From Ctenosaura bakeri (Eukaryota > Chordata > Lepidosauria > Squamata > Iguanidae): 64,000 bases of DNA. Where the stretch lies: positions 434,001 to 498,000 of the forward strand of contig CAOLHI010001302.1 in assembly GCA_948474755.1 (NCBI GenBank). The letters run 5' to 3'. The stretch's first letter is position 1, and the number at the start of each line of letters is the position of its first letter. The notes under the pieces were generated by a model. The model made no database searches. It was not told where the DNA came from and saw only the letters and a list, made by a program, of their open reading frames with translations. Positions 24,546 to 37,115 of the stretch are shown here, piece by piece. A program made the translations under genes and the position numbers.

Positions 24546-25210
24546 GAGGTGGTGGAACACTAGATGAAGATGTTGTACTTTTATAGCTCAGCATAATCTA
24601 TGGAATGACTGATCACTGAACATCTGAACATGAAGGCTCTGAGCTACCTTTTGAGAACTGCTCAGAATCTCTAGTCAATGTTTTCCCAGAACACTTGTCA
24701 AGGACAAGAACAATTCAGAAGCAGGCCCTGCAAATCCCTCTATTTACACATGAAAGGGATGGGTCTCATGGCTGTCATCACTCAAGTAGCACAAGCCATA
24801 GAACTGGAAAACAACAAGTATTTCTTCACATGATTTGGTGAGAAAGGACCAAGTGAATATAATTATGTCATGGCAGGCAGAGGTACAAGAACTTGTTGCA
24901 GACATCTACAGAGAGTTCATCGTGGAACAGCTAAAGATTTCATTTGAAGACATAGAAGGATAGAAACATAAAAACAGTGCTAGAAACCTTCTAGTTGCAC
25001 TTCTCAGGAAACAATTCACCACATAATCCGTGAAATAAATAGCGAGTTTTAGCGTAATTTCACAGGATATGGAACACAAGGAATCCTACCGAAGTCATAT
25101 TTAGAAGTCCTTTGACATCATTGACCTGAATAAACATATTAGCCTATTGCACTTGACAAGAGTTTATCAGGGACAATTATGGAATCCAGTCAAAGGATAG
25201 ATGCCATTTC
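24546..25210. other. No recognised feature
   Basis: Unique-looking sequence between a LINE tail and a solo LTR. No open frame with family features. Confidence 0.4.
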
Positions 25211-25214
25211 AAAG

Positions 25215-26118
25215 TGTTACTGCGGTTATCTGGCCCAAGCCCGAGGTCTACAATTTCATATTGTTTATGTTAAATATTTCCATGTGGCACTCCATAAGAT
25301 GAACTCCACATGTCTGAAAAGGGTCATGAAAAGCCTGTGTAGGCAGGCACGGCCGCATGGCCTTAATTATGCATGCTAGGTCTAGGCCAGTAAACAACCA
25401 TTTGCCACACAGCCGGCAGTGCCCTCCAGACACAACCGATCATTAAGCTAATGCAAGGGCTCTCAGCCCCAAACTGCTTGCTCTATACAAACACTAAGCG
25501 TTCCTCATCTACATACTGCTCTAACAATTGGCAATGCTGGCTTAATCTCATCAATTCTGATTTTGACCTTTTGGAGGCTTTGTCTCCACTCAAATCCTTA
25601 TTGTTCTCATTGGGAGAGGGCTAGCCTCCAGGTACAATCTTCCCTATAAAAACCCCAGGTTTGAGCTCCTTGTTGGAATGCTCGTGCCTTGCATCCCGAA
25701 CTGCTGCTGCTTTGTTCAGCGAGCCTCCCCTCAGCCTCCATGTGCTGAGCTACTACGATCCCTAGCATTGAACTCTATTTCTCCTATCCTGGACTGCAGG
25801 ATCAGGTGGAGTATCACCCCAGAAAACCCTCTGAAAACACCTATCAATTTTCCTCACTTTCTGCTTCTATAGTTCTTGGATGAGTGCATGAGTGCATGTG
25901 TCGTTTGCTTTATTAAGGAGAGTTTAATAAAATCTTTAATTGAACGACTTGCCTAGTTCTTGTCTCAGCCCGACCCCGTAAACATAGGGTTAAGGATCTC
26001 GCTACGTTACCCTGCCTCTCGAATTGCTAGCTTGTGCTCCTTGCTAATTCCCCCAACTTATTAATATTTGGAGCGCACTTGGGAGTCCCTCCCGGGACCC
26101 CCAGAAATCAGGGTAACA
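25215..26118 (+). mobile_element. Solo LTR, family A, 904 bp, TSD AAAG
   Basis: The ends TGTTAC and GTAACA form the short inverted repeat typical of LTRs. AAAG flanks both sides (25211-25214, 26119-26122). A TATA box (TATAAAAA) lies at 25645-25652 and the polyadenylation signal AATAAA at 25926-25931, giving a U3-R-U5 order on the plus strand. A 4-bp duplication fits a gammaretrovirus-like endogenous retrovirus, which is an inference because no internal coding region remains. It most likely arose by recombination between the two LTRs of a provirus. A second copy lies at 45455-46363 in the opposite orientation. Confidence 0.85.
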
Positions 26119-26122
26119 AAAG

Positions 26123-26620
26123 CAACAGTGATTCTGAAGAGATTGTACATACTCACAAGACACTTGAAGTTAACACTGAGGAAACAAGAGCAATATGCTT
26201 GCAATTAGTAATTTCGTAAGTTTTTTTTTAATCAGTTTTTAACATGAATGGAAATATTAGGAAAGTGATTGAAACTAACAGTCCATTGTGGAATTGATTA
26301 CTTTATGTGATAGATTCAAGTAGTGAGCTTCACGTGTACAGATTAAGCATTATGGATAGAATGAAAACTCCCATTCACAGCCTTTCATTCAGTATCTTTC
26401 ATTAAATAAATAAATAATTATGTACAAAAAACAACAAGTAATATGTGGACTGGTTCTGAAAAATTTGAGGGCCACCAAATTGCTTAAGTAGTTAGTATTA
26501 ATTGGAATCAGTAAAATAACTCAGAATAGAGTATAGAATATAAGATATTCTAACAACTTGAGTGCAGCAGGGTCATAATTGCCCTACCTCAATGGAAACT
26601 CATCTTTTCATCTTGGATTT

Positions 26621-26659
<39 letters not shown>

Positions 26660-29020
26660 TATATATAGTATATATAGTAACAGTATCAGAAATTGTGCCT
26701 CCAGTTATAGTGGGAGACTGTATTGGAAAGCTATAAAAGTGCATACTCCGTGACTGATACTGCTAATTTAGTTAGAACGTCAGTAAAAGGCCTTTTGGGA
26801 TAGAACAATTATTTCCTTTCATTATATGCATGGCTGGTAATGTAACATGTGATGCTGAATATCTTCCTGGGAATAGGACCAAGCTAAAAAGAAGGTAGTT
26901 TGTCACCTCATTACAGCTGTTTAGTGTGAAATTTGGAGGATACAGACATACTGTGAGCAGTTATCATTGTCATCTTTAGAGACCTACAGATAGGGTGATA
27001 CACAACATCAGCCAGGAAACATATAAAATTGGTAAGGAATATCTACATATATCAATTAAGGAGAAATAAAAACAGAACCATATTATGTATATGTAAAGTT
27101 GCTTGTTAAAATATTTCTGTTATATTCATAACACTTCAGAAGTAGGATGATTCCAACATTAGAAACTATTCCTGATTTTTTTATTAGTTTTGATGCAATT
27201 GAGACTTCCAAATAATTTTATGGAAGAATTATGTGAAAATCAGAATATATTTTGATGTGCTGAAATGTAAAGGAATGTAATTCTACAGTTGCACAGTTTC
27301 TATAATATGCTGCATTTTTACCAGCTCTACATTACTCTCTGAAGTTCTGGCATCCAAACAAGATTCAATGGGGTGACCGGAATGGCAATTGTCTTTATTT
27401 CAGCCACAGTGAGAATTTCCACTACTTTGGGTTGAAGAAATGCTAGTGGCAAACACACTAGTTGAATCTGAGTGATAGACTGGTGCCCGGCAGGATTCTG
27501 GTGGATAATGCTTCCTTATAGCACAAAGCCATCACAAATGGTTTCTGTGGGCATGGAAGCTTTACAAGAGGGAGGGAGACCTTTTAGATTACATTTGGCT
27601 TCATATACTTCTTTCAGAAGTGAATGGATAAAGAGGATATGCATTTGATCACCATTGATGCTTATAATCCAACATGATCAAAAGAAAGGGATCTTCTGAG
27701 CAAGACAGAGCATCTAGGCAACTGAGAATAAACCCCAAAGAGATTAAATATGAACATTTGAGAACTGAGAGAAGTGAGCCTAAGTATGCATGACCTTAAA
27801 TTGTCAGGGGATGCTGATTAAAATGAAATTCAGAATGAATTTGAGATATTTCCTTAGGTGAAATGAGAATTTCCAGTAGAAGCCGAGAGGTCTCCATCTT
27901 CCAGGTGAAAGGAACATCTAGGGAGATGGCATGACTGCCAACAATTTCTGGTGCTTGAGGTGACTGCTCTTTCTCCAATGATAGTCAACCCTGGTGGCTA
28001 ACAAACTGAATTCAGCTTAAGTCACCATACATGTATGCCTGTTGTATCGAATAATTTCACTTAGTCAAATTCTTCCATTCTGTAGCAGAATCATCCTTCT
28101 CTTTACCTTTTTTTCTTTTCTTCTCTTCCTTCCTCTTCTCCCTCCCTCTCCTCTTTCTCTTTTTTCGCAAGAACAGAGGATATGTCCCATAATGTCTATT
28201 TCCACAAAAAACCCCAGTAAGGATTAAAACGTACCCAGCGTGTCTTATTTTGTATATCATCCCTTCCCCTGAGCTATACTTTTATGGGTTTATACATATT
28301 CAGGACACATATTTTTCTCATGTGAGCTTTAGGCACTGAAATGTTTATGGAGACATACACTTTAAATAAATAGTTGTTTAATGTTTGATTGTTCGAGAAA
28401 ACTGGCTAATTGAGTTTAACACTGTGATGCTAGTGGCTTTGGGGCAAATGCATCTATTTCTAAGCCAAGCAGAGCTATCGAAAGCACATTTTCTTTCCAT
28501 GGAACTGGAAAGATCCTGAGGAAATACACATTAATCTCATCAAAACATGTGTAGTGTGGAAACAAAAGCAGGAGTTGTATCATGCTCTAAGGACATAACA
28601 ATAAAATCAGCATTTATTTAGCTAATGGCTATATGGCCTCTATTAGGTTTGACAAACATTGCACATTGATAATCAACCACAGAATAATAAGACCAGACAC
28701 AAAGATTGGGTTAAATTAGGGCCACTTTATTTGACCTTTCCTATTGGTCTAGAAGTTTGTTTGTTTGGGGGATGTCTACTTATATAAGACTTACCTGACC
28801 TTGTTGTTTAATTTCACATGTGAAAATTGTTAGGGTTTTTTTAAATAAACATTGAGAGAGAGAGAGAGAGACTGAGATTGCTGAAAATGTTGAATTCATC
28901 ATCATCTTTCTTTTTCTTTTTCTTTTCTTTTCTTTTTTTTTGTGGTGCAGAAAACTATTCTTATTCTTTCCGTATTATTTCTGTCTCTGGTAACAACTGC
29001 TTTTAGTAAAGAAGTAATGC
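26123..29020. other. No recognised gene; microsatellites only
   Basis: Contains (CA)n at 26628-26657, a C/T-rich tract at about 28100-28160, (GA)n at about 28855-28871 and a T/C-rich tract at about 28908-28940. No coding or repeat family was recognised. Confidence 0.4.
26628..26657. repeat. (CA)n microsatellite
   Basis: About 15 CA units followed by a TATATA-rich stretch. Confidence 0.95.
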
Positions 29021-29218
29021 CTCATAGAATCACAGGATCATAGAAACATAGAGCTGGAAGAGATCACAATGGCCATCAAGTCCAACCCCCGTGCCATGTA
29101 GAAACACACACTCAAAGCACCCCCAGCAAATGGCCATCCAGCCTCTGTTTAAAAACCTTCAAAGAATGTGACTCCATCACACTCCAAGGCAGCGTATTCC
29201 ACTGTCAAACGACTCTTA

Positions 29219-30172
29219 AGGCCTTTCCGCACTATACTTGTGGAAACCATGGAAAAAAACAACCACGCATCAGTGCCAAGTGCAAAAGGCACACCCAAGC
29301 CTCACACTCAAGGCCTGCTCAGCCTGACACCTCTTTGTGTTCAGGTCTGAACAGCCAGGGAGATCTCTGAATCAAGCCAGGGCCAGAACAAACAAGTCTG
29401 CCTCAGTTCTCCCTTTCTGAGAACACAGTCCCTTCCTAACTCTTGTCCCCAAATTAACTTCTTCCTTTCAAGACTCTCCTCTTTTACTGCCTTCCCTAAA
29501 CCTGCCCTTTCCCTAGAAGTAAGGATCAGCAGTCATTTGTATTTTCCAAGATTGTGGTACTGTTAGTACTAAGGTCAAGATGATATTATTGGTAGCGTGT
29601 ATATTTCAGGATTCAAAATAAGACTCTGTGACACTGTTTTAAGGAACACAAAACTTCAAACATTTATTGTAACACTGTTGCTTTAAATGTGTTTTGTATC
29701 TAATTGTTTATAAAAAGCACACCATTCTTCTCTCTCTCTCTTTCAATTCATTCGCTATCTTTTGTACACCCAATTTCTCAGTTCTCTCTCCCACAGAGCT
29801 CTTCAAATTTCCAACCTCTCCAAACACACTACGAATCACACTCCTTTTCAAACACACTCCAGACAGTTAAAATCCGTTATTTTTCCTCTTTCCACCAGCC
29901 CCTCCCCTGGGCTATTTAAGGTTCCATTTCACCAGCCAATCAGCTTAAACACTCTCTGTTGCCAAGGGAGCTCTGTTGTCAAGATCCCCTCCCATCAGGT
30001 TTGTCACAACACTGTTATAGTGCTATTATTCCACTTTCAACATCCTATGGAATTCTGGGGTTTGTAGTTTATGGAAGACAAAGATACCCCTCTCTAAACT
30101 GCAAATCCCAGGATTCCATAGGATTCTGAAAGTGGAATAATAGCATTATAACAATGTGGTGCAGAAATGACC
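29219..30172. mobile_element. Harbinger-like MITE inserted in CR1, split by a solo LTR
   Basis: The left end A-GGCCTTTCCGCAC (29219-29233) and right end GTGCAGAAATGACC (30159-30172) are inverted repeats. TTA lies on both sides (29216-29218, 30173-30175), and removing the insert plus one TTA restores the CR1 phrase CTCTTAGTGTCAGG. The palindrome core occupies about 30009-30172. The left arm is interrupted at 29238 by the solo LTR. Confidence 0.85.
29239..30008 (-). mobile_element. Solo LTR, family C, 770 bp, 5-bp TSD
   Basis: On the minus strand it starts TGTGACAAACC and ends GGTTTCCACA. The flanks on the plus strand are ATACT (29234-29238) and ACACT (30009-30013), a 5-bp duplication with one mismatch. 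Promoter-like elements on the minus strand are GATTGGCTGG (complement near 29935) and a TTAAATAG TATA-like box (near 29916); an AATAAA signal is the complement of 29663-29668. No internal region is present. It inserted into the MITE, so it is the youngest of the three layers. Confidence 0.8.
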
Positions 30173-30410
30173 TTAGTGTCAGGAAGTTCTTCCTGATGTT
30201 TAGGTGAAATCTCTTTTCCTGTATTTTAAAGCCATTGCTCTGTGTTCTAGTCTCTGGAGCAGCAGAAAAAAAGCCTGCTCCATCTTCAACATGACATCTC
30301 TTCAAATATTTAAAAATGGCTATCATGTCACCTCTTAGCCTTCTTTTCATCAGGCTAAATATATCGAGCTCATGGTAACACAGGTACCACATTCCCTCTC
30401 TGTACACAGA

Positions 30411-33400
30411 CTCACAGAGGTTGTTCTGAAAGTATTACAGGCAAAAAAGATTTTATAGTTGCATGAAGAACTACTCTAATAGTATGTGTGCATAAAAGGA
30501 TCACACAGCACAATAGGGAACATAGTAAATTAACTACAAAAGGGTGAATGCTTTTAAAAAAATTAGAAGTTTATAAAGTCCTTTTGGCCATTCTATGTAG
30601 TGTGCATAAACTCTACAGTAAAAAGGTTAATATGAACTTTTTATTGTATCATGGATGAAACTGTAACAGGCCCTGACTTTGTCTCTTGCTCTTGAGTAGG
30701 TGAGGATACTTCTGAATTTTATCTAGTTGCCACTACCCACAAACTAACCCTACATGACTCAGTAATTTAGTAGCAAGTTACTGCCTGATTTAACTTGCAT
30801 TTTCTCCACCTCCGATTCTGCAAAGCTGGCCCATCCCCCACTTGTGGGAGATGAGAATGCTATACACACACACACACCACACACATCTAGCAAAGACAAG
30901 TGAAGAGAGAATGAAAAAGAAGAGAATGCTTTTATTTTAAGCAGGTAATCTGACTTTAGCAAAAGGGTATGTTGTAGGCACCTTCTATCAGACATTACTA
31001 CGGAGTGCTTATGAAGTTACAAAACAGTCTTAAGTCATATTCTGCCAAGGTTAGAGAGGAACATAAGCTCTAATGTGACTAGCAGAACATTCTTACTCTA
31101 CTCATGATACGGATGGTCTTCTGAGTCTTTGAACGTTGTTGGGAAACTGGAAATTTGGTCTTCTTTGTCTAGCCTACACCCAAGCTTCCTTAGGAATGGC
31201 AGACAGCACCCCTACCTCTCCAGGAGTCCCAAGGTTCCTCAAGTCTCTCTAGACTCTCAAGTCTCTCCCTTATTCTATAATCTGTCATTTTAGAAGTATC
31301 TCAGAACTTTCACCCTTCACTCAAATTGGTCATCCTTACCGGATAATTTCTGTCATGATCTCACACATGGTGCTGACCCCCCAGTAAATGTAACTCAACC
31401 CACCACATCATTAATTCTTTTTTTACCTGAAAAAGAGACTATGCCCTTAAGCTGTGTTTGCCAGATAATGGGATAGCTCATCATCTCAGAAACACATTGT
31501 GTGATTTGGGTGTCAAATGAGTAGAAAGCAAACAGAGCAGTAGACTTTCCCCTTAATCAAAACAGTTCAGAACAGAACAAATCACCAGAATAGAACTTTA
31601 AGATGTAAACTAAAATTACTTGTGTAGGAAAACTTCTAGAACATGTGCCATTTTGCACAAACTTTCCATATCTTCCTTTCCTACCACTCCTCCAAAAAAC
31701 TTTAGACTTCTTTTGCACAAAATTCCCTTAGCCTGTCTTTAATTTGACAAGCCTATTATTTGATGCCACCCTCCCCTTTGTGCAAGCCTTTGTGCTATGC
31801 ATGCTCTAATCATACAGAAGATACTAAAAATGGAGTTGTGAAGTTCAGAAAAAAACATGCAATAAATATTAATCTGAGCTACTTTTTACAGTTTGTTGTC
31901 ACTCCTGTTACTTTTATCCTCCTTCCCAGGCTTACTGTGAAATTATAGAGTGGCATTTCAGAGGACTAGGCCTGTAATAGGAATATCTCTACATTATACA
32001 CGAGTGACCAAACTATACCAGGGCAGAAATGTCACTGCAGTTTCCAAAATGCAAAGCATGAATGTATACCTGAGGTGACGGCTGAACAAAAATTCACAGT
32101 TCCACTTGCCAGAGAAGTCTTGTTTATGTGGCAGGCTTGAACATGTCAGATGTGTGACATTATTTTTATCTCACTGACCTTTGACATGGAAGTGATACTT
32201 ACCAGCAACAACAAAAATAATCAGCATCAATGTCTGGGGTGGTAGGAGAAACTTTATTAAAAATATTCTGATGGAGCACAAGAAAAATACTGCATCAAAG
32301 AGAGAATACAGACAACCAGTTATCAAATCTAGCATATTATTGTGCCAATGAAGGAAGACGTACATGTATTTTGCATTTCTCATTATCACATGACAGTAGG
32401 AGCAGGAGTAAACATTTCTTTTCTCTACAGACTTGTGGTACCAGACTTGAGGTCAGTTGTAGCTAAAATATTGCTCTAGCTTCCTTTTGGCTATTGCAGT
32501 GTGATGTTCATATGTGCACTAAAAACTAATCCCACACTATGCACATTATGTTCAGATACAATTGGTCAAGCTTCTTCAAGGTTAATGTGAGTTGTGACCA
32601 TGTATGTCTTTCAAAAGGGTGGGGAAACTCAAGCTGGCTACTTGCTGCCAGTTGTAAACTCTGAAAAACAAGTGTTTAATAGAAGTGCTGACACAACTTT
32701 AACTATAGAAGCATGAACAGCCAATAAAATGAGGCAAGTCCTTTCCTTCAGAATGTGTGTATTTATGTTGCCATTGTAGAAAAGAATTTATGTGGGAATT
32801 ACTTGTGCCTGGTGAATTGTGTGGCAATAAAAAAATAAAAAAAAGGAACAATTGTGATAAACAGAGGCCTAGGCTGAATAGCAGGGAACCAAATTCAATC
32901 TTCAAAACAATGGCCTTTGACAACCTTTATGTTTTACTGCTTACATTCTAGAAGGCTGCACTTGCTGTCATTTACCCATTTTGCATTTTATATCTGAACC
33001 TTTTCCCTAGAGACAAATCTTGTGTGCTACATGGATAGTGCCAGGGGGCTCTTTATTCACAGGATATCTGGTGTACATCCTAAGGCACAACGACAGGTAA
33101 GATAATGTCAAAGATGTGAGCAGCACTGCAGACATGTGCTTTAAAGACAATTTAAAATGCCCATATTTTATTTCTTTCATTTAGACTGTATTGTGGTCAA
33201 AATTTCCATTTTTAACTTAAATTTTCACACTTTTTGAAGGACACCAAAGAAATGCTTTTGAATATACATTGAAGAAATAGAAAATGTGGCTAATATGCTT
33301 GCTAGACACATAGAGATTTTGCAATAAATGAAAGATAGAACACATGCTTAGGCTTAATACACAAAAGTGTTCTCATCTCAGGCCATGTGCTAAGTGTTAT

Positions 33401-34140
33401 TTATTTTGACCTTCATCAAATCCCCCTATGTGAGATATTTTCTATGGATCCTCTCATACATCCCAAAATACAGTCTGCCACAGGCTGCTCCCAGGGAATG
33501 TTGCTACAAGACAGCTTGCATTCTGCTGTTTGATTATAAGGAAAAATATGCAGTTTCATACTTTTGAGTGGTGTATTGCAAATAATATGAAGAAAGCTTG
33601 CCTTTTTCTCTTCCATTTAGGAGTGACTTATCACAATGTATTAGCAGTGGATTAAGTACTTATTGACAGTGGGCTAAGCATTGCTTTGGATACCATATCT
33701 CTTCATCATGAACTGGATTGATTTCTGTTGGTTCTGCTGGACTTCTTCATAGTCTTTGACTGGATATAGTATCCTGTGCAACCATCTGTCTAGAATGGAA
33801 CAGGCTCGATTTTGTTTGGTAGCTCTAGTCTTTCCTATACTAGGTTTTACAGAAGATGGAGCAGGAGTATTACAACCTGTACCTTGGCCATAACTTTTAT
33901 TATGTCCCACAGATTCCATCCTCAAATGGTCCACCATGCAATTTAATATCAACATGAATCTGCTGAAGCTGAAGCTTGTCTGAGATTATATTTTTAAAAA
34001 ATTAGGTGCCAGCAAAGATTAACAAACCACTATGTACTTTACATATATTTACTAAACAAACAAACGAATAAATAAATTATGACGACGACGATGATGATAA
34101 CAATAACAATAATAAAAACATGCCCATGTTGGTTTTGAAT
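30411..34140. other. No recognised gene
   Basis: Contains (AC)n at about 30864-30888 and a mixed (GAC)(GAT)(AAC)(AAT) tract at about 34080-34117. ORFs up to 93 codons (33674-33955, minus strand) show no motif I recognise. Confidence 0.4.
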
Positions 34141-34144
34141 GTAT

Positions 34145-34640
34145 AAAGTCAATTTAATTAATTAATTCAGTTTACATTCCACCTTTTTCCTGCCAAGGAC
34201 ACTTAGAACATTTAAAATAACAATTAGCTACAAATATATTTTCACAAAAGTTTGAAAAAAATACAATGGACTATCAATACTATTTAAAATACATAGCCAA
34301 AAAGGTTTTAAAATACTTTTCAAACGTGGTAAAAAGACCCCCTTACAAAATAAAAGCAGAGGAGTACTTCTTTGAGCTGTGTTCTGTGATATGCATAAAA
34401 TCAATCAAAGTCCTTCCTAAATAAAAGTAGAAACAGGCCAGGACAGGGTAACTGAACCCCTTGTAGAAGGAGTTCCACAGTTGAGGGGCAGCAAGAGTGA
34501 AGGCTCTTTCCCATGTTCCCACCAACCACATCCATGAAGCTGGTGGTACTGAGACAAAGCCCACCACCCCAGATATTTTAGAACTTGGGTGATTCTGCAA
34601 CTTACAGGATGGGATAGGTTTTCCAAGTATCCTTAGAAAA
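34145..34640 (-). pseudogene. L2 LINE 3' end with C-terminal coding remnant
   Basis: On the minus strand about 34420-34600 reads WERAFTLAAPQLWNSF, matching the L2 C-terminal signature (RAFSxxAPxLWNSLP). It is followed by an AT-rich 3' UTR ending near 34145 with the complement of a LINE-type terminus (CAGGAAAAAGGTGGAATG). The copy is degenerate and lacks the RT catalytic region. The stretch 34705-34905 just upstream has a 66-codon open frame that could belong to the same or another element; I cannot assign it. Confidence 0.65.
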
Positions 34641-34927
34641 TGTTAATTGGACTCGCTTCAAATCTTCCACCATCACTGCTCTATTTCCTTTCCAACCTGT
34701 TTCATCATTGCCAGCTCCCTAGACAATCAGGGGGTTCACTTAGCTTCATTCTATAAAAGGAGATGCTCGTGGCAATTGGATCCACCAACCTAGATATTTC
34801 TCTATTCCAGTGGTAAGACAGGGCTCCAATAGGAAACTCCCCAATAGCAATCAGGAATCCATCCAGATCCAAGCCTCCTGGGGTAGACCATCTTGAATAA
34901 ATCATGTGAAGAAACCACTAGGACATC

Positions 34928-35160
34928 ATTGTTGTTGTGTGCTTTCAAGTCATTTCTGACTCATGATGACCGCAAAGTTAACCCACCATGGGATGTTTAG
35001 GCAAGACTGATTGGGGGAGGGGGTTGCTTTTGCCTTCCTCTGAGGATGAGAGTGTGTGACTAGTCCAAGTTCAGTCAGTGGGTTTCCTTGGCTCAGCAGA
35101 GATTTTAAACACCCCTTTTCCTAGAGTCCTAGTCCAATACTCAAAACCTACATCATGCAG
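34928..35160 (-). mobile_element. tRNA-derived SINE, near full length
   Basis: The plus strand starts TTGTTGTTGTGTGCTTTCAA (complement of the SINE tail), continues GACTCATGATGACCGCAAAG, TTTGCCTTCCTCTGAGGATG and AGTGGGTTTCCTTGGC, and ends with the decayed complement of the tRNA-like head (GTCCTAGTCCAATACTC). Same family as 21341-21510 and 42418-42588. Confidence 0.8.
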
Positions 35161-35165
35161 GCAAA

Positions 35166-35853
35166 CCTATTATAGGACTGTTGTATGTCAGAGTACAACA
35201 ACAACAACATACCTATACTGCATTTCTTTTAATGATACAAGACATCTTAAGTGCTAGTTCTGGGGGGAAAGGAAGGAAATCTTTGTTTTTATCTATCCAG
35301 CCATCCATTTATTCATCTATCTTTGATAAAAATAGTATTATTTTCCATTTTGTATCTATCATTTAATACCATCATTGCAAATAATAGACTTACTGTACTT
35401 TATGTACTTTTTGTGCTTTATGAAGCAACCTTCTCTTACTTTATTACAGAACATTAGTATTCTTGTGCTAAAACTTGTCCAAAATCAATGGCAGTCTTTC
35501 AAATATCTATTTTGAAAAACAAATTAGGCAATACTTAGAAAGACATTTAACATTTGTTCATTAAAATGGTAACAAGATGTCTCATTCAATGTGCCTTAAT
35601 TATCACTCATGCGTAGAATGATTGAAAAGCCTGATGTCCTACTCCATGGATTTTTACTGCATAGGATGGCACTATGGGAAATTGTCTCTTATGTATCTAC
35701 AGATATAGGATGGATACAGTGCTAGACTGAATATTATAAACCATATATTATATGTAAGACCAGACCAGTCAAGGTATATCACATGGCTGGACACTTGAAG
35801 TGGTGCCCAGTCTCTCGATTTGTGCTGAGTCATGGAGACACCAGATTTACCAC
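35166..35853. other. No recognised feature
   Basis: AT-rich sequence between a SINE and a MITE. Confidence 0.4.
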
Positions 35854-35856
35854 TCA

Positions 35857-36405
35857 GGCCCTTTTTGCACGGGCTTTCTGTCGCGTGACAGCCCCATGAG
35901 CCTCGCGGGAGTGGGAGCGTCGCTCTGCACAACACACTCCCACTTCCGCCGCACTCACGGGGCTTCAGCGGCACGACCGCGGGTTTTTTGATTTTTGCCT
36001 CAAAGCGGAAATCACCCGCGCTCGCGCAACACTCCCGGTGCCCACGTGCACTTACCTCCTGTGTGGAGCGTCAGGGAGGAGGCCGGGTCGCGCTTCCTTC
36101 CCTCTGCCCCTGCGGAAGGAAGGGGCGGGGCGGGGAGCTAGCGTGAGGGATGTGACAGCCTCCTGCTTCGCGCGCGCTACGGGGGGACGGACACACAGCC
36201 TCCTGCTTTGCGCACGCGGGGGGGGGACGGACACGACAGGCTCCTGCTTCGCCCAGGGGGAGGGCGGCTCGCGCGAGGCTGCCGCTTTCCCCTCGTTCCT
36301 TCGCCTGCGGAAGGAAGGAGGGGGAAACGGCAGCCTCCCGGAGGAGCCTGCTCGCGCGAGCCGCCCTCCCCCGCTCGCGCGAGAAGCCTCAATGCGAAAA
36401 GGGCT
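35857..36405. mobile_element. CpG-rich Harbinger-like MITE, 549 bp, TSD TCA
   Basis: The termini GGCCCTTTTTGCACG and ATGCGAAAAGGGCT are inverted repeats flanked by TCA (35854-35856, 36406-36408). The interior is extremely GC- and CpG-rich, unlike anything else in the window, and includes a tandem unit of about 40 bp (starts near 36155, 36195, 36236; ACAGCCTCCTGCTT core). Long ORFs in several frames result from the GC content and are not genes. Confidence 0.85.
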
Positions 36406-36689
36406 TCAGTTTGCTTAATGTGAAATAACAGATATAATTTGAAACGTCTTATTAAAATTAAATAAAATCAAAATCTGCTGGAATTCTGAAGAAAGGTTAG
36501 TGAATTTCTAGAACATGGTAGAGTTTCTCAGATAAGTTCCTTGTATTTAGACATCTTTTATAGTCTTGTGTGCTACCACAGAAGCCAATCTGAATTGTAA
36601 AGTTTTCAAGGAATTGTTTTATATACTACCATTATATGCATATAAGATCCTAGGTAGCTCACAATGACTGAAGAGAAGGTTCTTCAAAC

Positions 36690-37115
36690 ATTCCTTCTTC
36701 TACCAAAAGCACATGTAATGATGGTGTGAGAGAGCTTTCTTTGTGGGCATCTCCAGGTTCTGGAACTTCTTTTCAGTGGAAACTAGACTGGCTTATTTCC
36801 TGCTTTCCTTCTGCCACCAAACACATATCTCTACCTCCTCATTCTCTTCCTCCTCCTTTTAATACAGACAGACCTTTGGCATTCAAGTCAAAGGTTGCCT
36901 TTTAAAGGGATTATCATGTTGGGTATTCTTATTTTTTTAAATTATTGAACTGTTTTTTAAAAAATGTGTTTAAAATCTGTTCATCTGTTTTGGTAATCTT
37001 TATTTTTAATTTGAGTGTAACTATTGTTTACTATCTTTCTGGCAAAATATGAGGTACAATTTATAAATTAAGGAAATGGGTGAATAAATACTTAATATGT
37101 GTAATTAAGAACGTG
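36690..37115 (+). pseudogene. Degenerate LINE (L2-like) 3' end
   Basis: The plus strand has a weak match to the L2 C-terminal phrase (GGTTCTGGAACTTCTTTTCA, cf. LWNSL). A T-rich 3' UTR follows, with GCAAAATATGAGGTACAATT near 37045 in place of the usual LINE terminus, and the tail is GAATAAATA. Heavily decayed, so the family call is tentative. Confidence 0.45.

Larger units (their letters stand above)
29021..30410 (-). mobile_element. CR1 LINE 3' end, split by a nested insertion
   Basis: Two blocks, 29021-29218 and 30173-30410, read on the minus strand as the 3' region common to amniote CR1 elements. From the 3' end they show an ATTCTATGA-like terminal repeat, GTTGGACTTGATGGCC-like and GGCTGGATGGCCATTTGCTG-like phrases, then (second block) the complement of GTCAGGAAGTTCTTCCTGAT and GCTATCATGTCACCTCTTAG. 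The blocks are adjacent in CR1, so the intervening 29219-30172 is an insertion. Only the C-terminal coding edge and 3' UTR are represented, which is typical of 5'-truncated CR1. Confidence 0.85.

Noticed and set aside
33674..33955. 93-codon minus-strand ORF as a possible retropseudogene
   Set aside because: No recognisable motif, no poly-A or duplication nearby; length is within chance expectation for a 64-kb window.
36038..36423. Overlapping ORFs up to 126 codons on both strands
   Set aside because: They lie inside the CpG-rich MITE. High GC removes stop codons in all frames, the peptides are Gly/Arg/Pro/Ala low-complexity, and no family features appear.
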